Assembly (NCBI GenBank): GCA_039819185.1
Contig: JBCBSK010000010.1
Span: 1-37,433 of the forward strand
Reading direction: 5' to 3'
Length of the DNA stretch: 37,433 nt
DNA from: JBCBSK01 sp039819185
GTDB taxonomy: Bacteria; Pseudomonadota; Alphaproteobacteria; Rhizobiales; Tepidamorphaceae
Shown here: piece after piece, positions 32,601-37,433 of the stretch
Numbering within the stretch: position 1 is the stretch's first letter
Layout of the letters: every line of letters begins with the position of its first letter
The notes under the pieces: model-generated
The model's input: only the letters and a program-made list of their open reading frames with translations
Databases searched by the model: none
What the model was told of the DNA's origin: nothing
Program-made: the position numbers and the translations under genes

Positions 32601-33662
32601 ATGAACAAGATCGAGACGAGTCCGGCCTTCGTCGGCCTGCCGACGAAGCTTCCCGAGGACCATCCAGAGGTCGCGTCAGGCAAAGTCGGGGTGCTTGTGG
32701 TCAATCTCGGCACGCCGGATGCCACGAGCTATTGGCCGATGCGGCGCTATCTGGCGGAGTTTCTCTCCGACAAGCGCGTGATCGAATGGCCGCGGGCGAT
32801 ATGGTTTCCAATCCTCTATGGGATCGTCCTGCAGACCCGGCCACAGAAATCCGGCCGCGCCTATGACGAGATCTGGAACCACGATCTCAATGAAAGCCCT
32901 TTGCGCACTTTCACCCGCGGACAATCGGACAAGCTTGGCGAGGCGCTCGGAGATCTCGGCCCGCGCTTCGTTGACTGGGCGATGCGTTATGGCCAGCCGT
33001 CCATTCGCGACCGGCTGCAGGGACTCAAGGACCAGGGCTGCGAGCGCATCCTCGTCTTCCCGCTCTATCCGCAGTATTCGGCGCCGACGACGGCGACGGT
33101 GAATGACGAAGTGTTCAAGGCACTGATGGAGATGCGCTGGATGCCGGCGGTCCGAACCGTTCCAGCCTATCACGATGATCCGATCTATATCGATGCGCTG
33201 GCGCGCTCGATTCAGACTCATCTCGATGGCCTCGACTTCGAACCGGAGGTTGTTATGGCCTCCTATCACGGCATCCCGAAGAGCTACTTCGAGAAGGGTG
33301 ATCCCTATCATTGTCACTGCCAGAAGACGACACGACTTGTGCGCGAGCGGCTTGGCTGGACCACCGAAAAACTGATCGTCACCTTCCAGTCGCGCTTTGG
33401 CCCCGAGGAGTGGCTGCAGCCCTATACCGACAAGACGATCGAGAAGCTCGCGACTGACGGCGTTAAGCGACTTGCAATCCTGACGCCTGGCTTTTCATCG
33501 GATTGCCTCGAAACGCTTGAGGAAATCGCTGGCGAAGGCCACGAGATCTTCGAGGAGCATGGCGGCGAACAGTTCAGCTTCATCCCGTCTCTGAACGACT
33601 CAGATGACGGTATGGTCGTAATCGAGACGATTATTCGGCGCGAACTACAAGGCTGGATCTGA
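32601..33662 (+). CDS. hemH: Ferrochelatase
   Basis: This 353-residue enzyme inserts Fe2+ into protoporphyrin IX, the last step of protoheme synthesis. Family motifs are VGVLVVNLGTPDATSYWPMR, NESPLRTFTRGQ, YPQYSAPTTATV, the active-site His in MASYHGIP, GDPYHCHCQKTTRLVRE, FQSRFGPEEWLQPYTD and TPGFSSDCLETLEEI. The cysteines in HCHC and SSDC are of the kind seen in alphaproteobacterial ferrochelatases, some of which carry a [2Fe-2S] cluster, but ligation here is not proven. The frame is open to an ATG at 32523; the start at 32601 matches family length better. It is a single gene beside the MOSC gene. Confidence 0.96.
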   Translation: MNKIETSPAFVGLPTKLPEDHPEVASGKVGVLVVNLGTPDATSYWPMRRYLAEFLSDKRVIEWPRAIWFPILYGIVLQTRPQKSGRAYDEIWNHDLNESPLRTFTRGQSDKLGEALGDLGPRFVDWAMRYGQPSIRDRLQGLKDQGCERILVFPLYPQYSAPTTATVNDEVFKALMEMRWMPAVRTVPAYHDDPIYIDALARSIQTHLDGLDFEPEVVMASYHGIPKSYFEKGDPYHCHCQKTTRLVRERLGWTTEKLIVTFQSRFGPEEWLQPYTDKTIEKLATDGVKRLAILTPGFSSDCLETLEEIAGEGHEIFEEHGGEQFSFIPSLNDSDDGMVVIETIIRRELQGWI

Positions 33663-33728
33663 TCCCCTTCACCTGCGCCTCGATATCAGCACAGCTTTGC
33701 CTCTCACGCCCACTGGGCCGGCTATTGT

Positions 33729-34301
33729 TTAATCGGCGATGTCGTCACCATCGATCGTGGGGCGATAGCCGTCTTCGGCCCAGTGGCGGGTGCCATTTCG
33801 CCGGCTCGGTGCGACGTGATCGCCATAGCCGTAATGGCGCGCAAGCTGCCGCAGGGCCATGTCGAGGACGATCTTGGCGGAGCGCCGCGGCCAGGCACGA
33901 TCTGCTTCGGCTTCGGTCAATCCCTTGAGATGACAGCAGACATCGATAACCAGGTGACCCATTTCCGGACCGAGCATGTCGAGGATACCGCGAACCCGCT
34001 TACGGGCATCAATTGCGACATCGAGCATGTGCCCCACGCCGCCCGGCCCCCCATCGGAGAATGGCTGGTCCCAATTCACTGTCAGTCGCGGCATCAAACC
34101 AGCACGGGTGTAATCGCTACGAAACCGTTCACCGGCGGCGAACTCGGCCGCACCGATCAGCGGATTGCCATCGGCATCCTTGCGCCGGCGTAGCCACGCC
34201 AACGGACTCTCCGAGGGATTGATCCGAGGCGGAGTTCGCGCCGGCGGATGCGGCCTTGTTTTTGACGCAGGTGCTTTGCCGCGCTTCGATGCCACTGTCA
34301 T
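33729..34301 (-). CDS. DUF6456 domain protein
   Basis: The 190-residue protein has a basic, Pro-rich N-terminal tail (about 1-30), then a domain I recognise as DUF6456. Segments are ESPLAWLRRRKDADGNPLIGAAEFAAGERFRSDYTRAGL, MLDVAIDARKRVRGILDMLGPEMG and the ending KIVLDMALRQLARHYG. It has no membrane segment or signal peptide. It starts in an ATGA overlap with the DnaA domain-IV-like gene, so the two are translationally coupled and probably work together. DUF6456 is found mainly in alphaproteobacteria and has no assigned function; the basic tail and its partner suggest DNA-related action, which is inference. Confidence 0.78.
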   Translation of the reverse strand: MTVASKRGKAPASKTRPHPPARTPPRINPSESPLAWLRRRKDADGNPLIGAAEFAAGERFRSDYTRAGLMPRLTVNWDQPFSDGGPGGVGHMLDVAIDARKRVRGILDMLGPEMGHLVIDVCCHLKGLTEAEADRAWPRRSAKIVLDMALRQLARHYGYGDHVAPSRRNGTRHWAEDGYRPTIDGDDIAD

Positions 34302-34702
34302 GATACCGCCCGCCCCAAACCTGCAACATGCCGGCTGACGGCTTTCTCTACGTCGCCGAGCCAGGCATCAAAGGTCCGGCAATCCCGGCAGTCTTCGATG
34401 CGGCGGCAGGCATGGGCGATGGTCGTCCGATGACGCGACAACCAACGCGCCGTTTCCTCCGCCGACCATTCGATCGCCGTGCGGCAGAGATAGGCGACAA
34501 CCTGGCGGGCCTGGGACGCGCGTGCTGTACCGCGCGATCTGGCCAAGATGGCTCCTGGCGATACGCCAAAATGGCGTGCGACCGAATCCAGAACGAAGCT
34601 GGCGGCACTTTCGGTATCAAAGACTGGACTTGGCAAAATCTCTTGCGAAAAAGCACCGCCACCAAAGGCGGGATGACATCGCTCGCAATCGCGCATCAGC
34701 AT
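34298..34702 (-). CDS. Stand-alone DnaA domain-IV-like DNA-binding protein
   Basis: This 134-residue protein resembles only the C-terminal DNA-binding domain (domain IV) of the replication initiator DnaA. SVARHFGVSPGAILARSRG matches the first helix and basic loop, and ARQVVAYLCR the second. SRHRTTIAHACRRIE (89-103) lies where DnaA has its box-recognition signature GRDHTTVLHA-RKIE. The Asp-His pair before Thr-Thr in DnaA is His91-Arg92 here, so specificity for the DnaA box is probably altered. No AAA+ ATPase is present. It overlaps the DUF6456 gene by 4 bases. AGGAG sits three bases before the first ATG and nine before a second one at 34696, either of which could be used. It may be a DNA-binding regulator rather than an initiator. 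Confidence 0.72.
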   Translation of the reverse strand: MLMRDCERCHPAFGGGAFSQEILPSPVFDTESAASFVLDSVARHFGVSPGAILARSRGTARASQARQVVAYLCRTAIEWSAEETARWLSRHRTTIAHACRRIEDCRDCRTFDAWLGDVEKAVSRHVAGLGRAVS

Positions 34703-34802
34703 TGGCTCCTAGGTCGAGTTCAAATAGATAGGTATTTATTCCTTTTTATCGCATGAATCGGCCCATGAGGATAGATTGCGGAAAAATCCGCTCATTGGCG
34801 AA

Positions 34803-34825
34803 AAATGTGCCTGTGACGCACATTT
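34803..34825. repeat. 8-bp inverted repeat upstream of the DnaA-like gene
   Basis: AAATGTGC (34803-34810) and GCACATTT (34818-34825) are perfect inverted repeats with a 7-base spacer, 101 bases before the start of the DnaA-like gene. It could be an operator for a dimeric regulator. On the minus strand the stem is followed by extra T residues, so a weak terminator-like hairpin is an alternative. Confidence 0.5.
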
Positions 34826-35108
34826 CTGAATTCTGATTGGTTGAGCATAGCAAAAAATAGCTAGTACAAACGCTGTTTTTCCACTTCACCTTTGATCTCG
34901 ACGAACCAGCTTCGCGGTTTAGGTTCTGGAGATCCCAGTCATAGGAATTTATGCCTATATCAACTGACCACCCTATGCTGAGCCTCATCACGGCTTTGCC
35001 AGGCAACAACAGATGCGTCAGACAAAAATCGCTTCGCTCTCCAACCAACAACAAGACGCGTCTGAACGCGGTCTATTCCGGTGCGTAACCGCGTGATGGG
35101 GATTGTGC

Positions 35109-35118
35109 GGGGGGGGGG
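35109..35118. repeat. Homopolymer run of ten G
   Basis: Ten consecutive G bases are seen directly. Runs of this length are prone to slipped-strand length change and also to sequencing error. Two short plus-strand frames cross it (35081-35281 and 35103-35501), so a change of one base would swap reading frames, but neither frame is a recognised gene. Confidence 0.7.
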
Positions 35119-35447
35119 CTGGACGAGCTTATGGCACTGCACCATCACCGGCAGCCGAGGCATCAAACCTGGCGAATGCGCTCGCGCGGTTGTCCAAGGC
35201 AAGCCAGATGGCCGCCGCCGGAACGGTGTCAACAGGCGGCGCGTGGATCGTGAGATCAGCAGAGACGGAACACACCGGTAAGCCGGGCGTGCCGTATATG
35301 CGCGTCGACCACCATCTGGACGCTTCAGAGCCACCAGACCGCTTGGCGGACATGCGATGTGCCGACCGGAAGCTGGCGCGGATCTTGCGCGCTCTGCGCC
35401 TTGAACGGATGTGTGCAGGTCGTGCCGGCTGCAGTATTTCGCGGCAC

Positions 35448-35501
35448 CTAGAGCATGTTCTTGCCGGAAAATCGCACGCACTTTTCAGGAGCATTTTCTA
35501 G
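35448..35501. repeat. Intergenic palindromic repeat of the type common in Hyphomicrobiales
   Basis: The 54-base element begins CTAGAGCATG and ends GAGCATTTTCTAG, with arms CTAGAGCATGTTCTTGCCGG and the near-complement of the right end, around a central ATCGCACGCAC. From memory, elements of the form CTAGAGCATGN...CATGCTCTAG occur in many copies between genes in rhizobial genomes. This copy is imperfect: several arm bases are mismatched. Only one copy is evident in this window. Confidence 0.6.
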
Positions 35502-35732
35502 GACTTGCCTATGCAGCAAAGAGTGCACGGTGCGGGCGAACTCAGTCGGACATGACCATTTTCAGCATAGGCTGTTTGCTGGGAACAAGGACGTGACACC
35601 AGATGTCCGGCCGCACACGCCACTTCAACTTCGGAGTGGCTGGCGTTGTCCCGTTTGTGACCATTCAAGACATGTAGCCGGCTGCTGCCGGCCACACTAC
35701 TTAGGCTTGACTTCTTTGAGACACGAACCGTG

Positions 35733-36149
35733 TCAGGCGCCTTTCTTGCGCTGACCGAGGCCCATTTCCTTTGCAAGCGCCGATCGCGCGGCGGCATAGT
35801 TCGGCGCCACCATCGGGTAGTCCGCTGGCAAGCCCCATTTCTCACGGTATTCTTCCGGTGACAAATCGTAATGGGTGCGCAAATGCCGCTTCAGTGATTT
35901 GAACTTCTTCCCATCCTCAAGGCAGATCAAATAGTCCTGAGTGATCGACTTCTTGATCGAAACGGCTGGCTTCGGCGCCTCCTTGGGCTCTTCCGGTACG
36001 CCGCCATCGAGCCGCATCAAAGCCTGATGGATATCCTGAATGAGCGCCGGCAGTTCCGCTACCGGGACGGGATTGTTGCTCACATAGGCGGCGACGATAT
36101 CGCCGGTCAGGTCTATCAGCTCTGGTTTTTGAGTTTCAAGCTCGCTCAT
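35733..36149 (-). CDS. mucR: MucR/Ros family zinc-finger transcriptional regulator
   Basis: The 138-residue protein is a full-length MucR/Ros regulator. The N-terminal half (LTGDIVAAYVSNNPVPVAELPALI) is the oligomerisation region. The DNA-binding part has SITQDYLICLEDGKKFKSLKRHLRTHYDLSPEEYREKWG, a prokaryotic zinc finger with Cys76, Asp79, His89 and His93 in the ligand positions, followed by APNYAAARSALAKEMGLG. MucR proteins bind AT-rich targets with TA steps and repress exopolysaccharide, motility and horizontally acquired genes in rhizobia. The ATG at 36149 follows AAAGGA; the frame is open upstream but not conserved there. In this window the AT-rich DNA nearby and the glycan operon are conceivable targets, by inference. 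Confidence 0.93.
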   Translation of the reverse strand: MSELETQKPELIDLTGDIVAAYVSNNPVPVAELPALIQDIHQALMRLDGGVPEEPKEAPKPAVSIKKSITQDYLICLEDGKKFKSLKRHLRTHYDLSPEEYREKWGLPADYPMVAPNYAAARSALAKEMGLGQRKKGA

Positions 36150-36525
36150 ATCCGGTCCTTTTGTTCGATTTCTTATAACACGCGGCAACATCAATGGTTT
36201 GCGTGGCCTTGACGCCGACTTCAAGCACAACCTCGAAAGTGATTTCTCAAACAGCAATCAGTTAATGCAGCTTCCTAGCCCGGCTCTCGATCAGCAGCTT
36301 GATCTCCGTCAAGGCAATCAACGAGCAGTCTAAATCATCCACAAAACTCAGCACAGATAATCACTGACTGTGATCGCTCAAACCAGGCCGCGTATCTCAT
36401 ACAGGAACGATTTCCGATTCGAGTTCCGCCCTGCACTGCTTGAATAAACCAACGATACTGCTTTTACAACAATAATACACCAGTTTTTGTTGGAAGCCGT
36501 TGACTTGATGTATAATCGCTAACGA

Positions 36526-36556
36526 AATGCACGTCAGATATACCTTTGCGTGCATT
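36526..36556 (+). repeat. 8-bp inverted repeat at the likely msrB transcription start
   Basis: AATGCACG (36526-36533) and CGTGCATT (36549-36556) are perfect inverted repeats with a 15-base spacer. They lie just past the candidate -10 box, so they may be an operator or the first hairpin of the leader. The second arm ends one base before the large inverted repeat begins. Confidence 0.55.
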
Positions 36557-36557
36557 A

Positions 36558-36650
36558 TCGCAAAAATCTACGGTTCTTCGGCGAACAGGCCAGTGCCTTC
36601 AATTTGGCGCGCACTGTGTCGCATGCAAGCTGAACCGTAGATTTTTGCGA
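36558..36650. repeat. Perfect 19-bp inverted repeat, 93 bases end to end, upstream of msrB
   Basis: TCGCAAAAATCTACGGTTC at 36558-36576 is exactly complementary to GAACCGTAGATTTTTGCGA at 36632-36650. The 55 bases between contain a smaller inverted repeat CAGTGC/GCACTG (36591-36596 and 36611-36616). The element ends 18 bases before the msrB start. As RNA it would form a long stable hairpin; as DNA it has the size and ends of a short non-coding transposable element (MITE). No clear target-site duplication flanks it, and no second copy is in the window. Confidence 0.75.
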
Positions 36651-36667
36651 GCGACGAGGATGATCCA

Positions 36668-37105
36668 ATGGCAACTAAGCCAATGCAGACTGCCTCCCCA
36701 ATATCGAACACGAAATCTGATATGGAGTGGCGCGAGCAACTGACGTCGGAGCAGTTTCGTATCTTGCGCAAGCATGGCACGGAGCGCCCCTTTACCAGTC
36801 CTCTGCTGAACGAAGGACGTTCTGGAACGTTTACATGCGCTGGATGCGGCAACCCACTGTATCGATCCGAGGCCAAGTATGACAGTGGCACCGGCTGGCC
36901 GAGCTTTTTCCAGTCGATGGCTCCGGACGCAGTCACCGAGCACGCTGATCGGTCACTGTTCATGCGGCGCACGGAGATACGCTGTAGCCGGTGCGACGGG
37001 CATCTTGGTCATGTCTTTCCCGATGGTCCCGCGCCCACTGGTTTGCGCTATTGCATGAACGGCGTTGCGCTCGACTTCAGCCCGGACGCAAACGGTGAGG
37101 TTTAA
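36668..37105 (+). CDS. msrB: Peptide-methionine (R)-S-oxide reductase
   Basis: This 145-residue MsrB reduces the R form of methionine sulfoxide in damaged proteins, using thioredoxin. Motifs are complete: the zinc-binding pairs CAGC (Cys57, Cys60) and CSRC (Cys106, Cys109), SGTGWPSFF, GHLGHVFPDGP and the catalytic Cys129 in RYCMNG. It has no signal peptide and should be cytoplasmic. GAGGA lies seven bases before the ATG. The gene stands alone behind a leader with two inverted repeats, so its expression may be controlled through RNA structure or a mobile element may have inserted there. The 153 bases after it hold no clear terminator. Confidence 0.95.
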   Translation: MATKPMQTASPISNTKSDMEWREQLTSEQFRILRKHGTERPFTSPLLNEGRSGTFTCAGCGNPLYRSEAKYDSGTGWPSFFQSMAPDAVTEHADRSLFMRRTEIRCSRCDGHLGHVFPDGPAPTGLRYCMNGVALDFSPDANGEV

Positions 37106-37258
37106 AAGCCAAATCCCTACTAGGCTCAACGCCTGATCGCGCTGTCGCCGCTCGCAAGCAAATGTGCGCTCCAGCCCAAGCGCAGAGCACCTGCCCGAGG
37201 GTGTAATTTGCGTTCCACTCCATATGGGATATCACTAAGGGAATTGGAGGAAATCACA

Positions 37259-37433
37259 ATGTCAGCTGCCACGGATACAACACCGGACATCAAGCCCGGT
37301 CGTTTTGTTTGGGATGATGCGTTTTTGCTTGAGTGTCAGTTGACCGAGGATGAGCGTTTGATCAGCGAGACGGCGCGCGGTTTTGCTCGGGACACGCTTC
37401 TGCCGCGCATTGAGAGTGCCTATCTCAACGAAG
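37259..37433 (+). CDS. gcdH: Glutaryl-CoA dehydrogenase, N-terminal part (cut by window end)
   Basis: An ATG at 37259, eight bases after a perfect GGAGG, opens a frame of 58 codons that runs off the window. The peptide has FVWDDAFLLECQLTEDERLI followed by SETARGFARDTLLPRIESAY, the N-terminal alpha domain of the acyl-CoA dehydrogenase family. The W-x-D-x-F-L-L-x-x-QLT-E-ER pattern is typical of glutaryl-CoA dehydrogenase. That enzyme oxidises and decarboxylates glutaryl-CoA to crotonyl-CoA in lysine, tryptophan and some aromatic-acid degradation. The catalytic Glu and FAD site lie beyond the window, so the subfamily call rests on the N-terminus alone. Confidence 0.8.
   Translation, partial: MSAATDTTPDIKPGRFVWDDAFLLECQLTEDERLISETARGFARDTLLPRIESAYLNE

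Larger units (their letters stand above)
34703..35732. other. Gene-poor region between the DnaA-like gene and mucR
   Basis: About 1 kb holds no protein I can recognise. Several open frames exist on both strands (for example 34746-35054 minus, 34960-35481 minus, 35103-35501 plus), but they overlap each other, are rich in Arg or Cys, and resemble no family. The left 230 bases are AT-rich. Visible elements are an inverted repeat (34803-34825), a G10 run (35109-35118), a rhizobial-type palindrome (35448-35501) and a GCCGGC-TGCT-GCCGGC hairpin (35677-35692) past the mucR stop. Confidence 0.5.
36150..36667. promoter_or_regulatory. Divergent mucR / msrB region with structured msrB leader
   Basis: These 518 bases are AT-rich for this genome and hold no recognisable gene. 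On the mucR side a weak repeat ATCAC-TGACT-GTGAT lies at 36360-36374. On the msrB side a sigma-70-like promoter is possible: TTGTTG at 36487-36492 and TATAAT at 36511-36516 with an 18-base spacer. Transcription from it would begin near 36523, and the RNA leader would contain both inverted repeats listed separately. Confidence 0.5.

Noticed and set aside
34746..35054. A 102-codon minus-strand frame in the gene-poor region
   Set aside because: It is in AT-rich DNA, has no ribosome site or family resemblance, and spans the 34803 inverted repeat.
35103..35501. A 132-codon plus-strand frame through the G10 run and the palindromic repeat
   Set aside because: It begins at the poly-G run, ends inside a dispersed repeat, and overlaps equally open frames on the other strand. 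It was kept only as a phase-variation idea.
35677..35692. GCCGGC-TGCT-GCCGGC as the mucR terminator
   Set aside because: It forms a hairpin about 40 bases past the mucR stop, but no T-run follows on the minus strand, so I mention it only as structure.
36500..36516. TTGACT followed by TATAAT read as one promoter
   Set aside because: The two boxes are only five bases apart, far too close for sigma-70. TTGTTG at 36487 with an 18-base spacer is the better -35.

Overview
The window looks like chromosomal DNA of an alphaproteobacterium, most likely of the order Hyphomicrobiales (Rhizobiales). The evidence is high GC with strong third-position GC in genes, a MucR/Ros zinc-finger regulator, small proteins typical of that order (DUF1491, DUF5330, DUF6456, DUF2336-like), a DivJ/PleC-like histidine kinase, and a copy of the short imperfect palindrome (CTAGAGCATG...CTAG type) common in rhizobial intergenic DNA. 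Genus and species cannot be read from the sequence. No tRNA, rRNA, CRISPR array, intact insertion sequence or prophage was seen.

Layout. (1) 1-5989: a surface-glycan locus. A truncated ABC exporter on the minus strand is divergent from a tightly overlapping plus-strand operon of four glycosyltransferases and a polysaccharide-deacetylase-like protein. This is the best candidate for an undescribed system. (2) 6009-12164: a minus-strand Dpp/Opp-type peptide or oligosaccharide importer with a fused double ATPase. (3) 12357-13921: a UDP-glucuronate 4-epimerase-like enzyme and a GFA-family zinc protein. (4) 13941-20328: an M20 amidohydrolase of the N-carbamoyl-amino-acid/allantoate type, divergent from a complete Liv-type importer (binding protein, two permeases, two ATPases). 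A perfect TAGTTTAG-CT-CTAAACTA palindrome lies between them. (5) 20445-27316: envelope and cell-cycle housekeeping: a lipoprotein, a 56-residue protein, a DUF2336-like protein, an operon of histidine kinase, peptidoglycan-binding protein and DUF1491, then DUF5330 and SufE. (6) 27336-31690: a degraded RTX C-terminus, then a two-gene flavoenzyme operon (PhzS-like monooxygenase and a fused salicylyl-CoA/2-aminobenzoyl-CoA-type monooxygenase-reductase). Its promoter region repeats the TAGTTTAG half-site seen near the Liv importer. (7) 31838-33662: a MOSC protein and ferrochelatase. (8) 33729-34702: a translationally coupled pair of DUF6456 and a stand-alone DnaA domain-IV-like protein. (9) 34703-35732: about 1 kb without a convincing gene, holding an AT-rich part, an inverted repeat, a G10 tract and the rhizobial palindrome. 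(10) 35733-37433: mucR, a highly structured leader with a perfect 19-bp inverted repeat ahead of msrB, and the start of a glutaryl-CoA dehydrogenase gene cut by the window end.

How they may work together. The glycan operon, the exporter and the UDP-galacturonate-forming epimerase could supply, assemble and export one surface glycan, although the importer operon separates the epimerase from the rest. The flavoenzyme pair, glutaryl-CoA dehydrogenase and the Liv importer fit catabolism of an aromatic or related acid. The shared operator-like sequence is the only direct hint of a link, and its second copy is imperfect.
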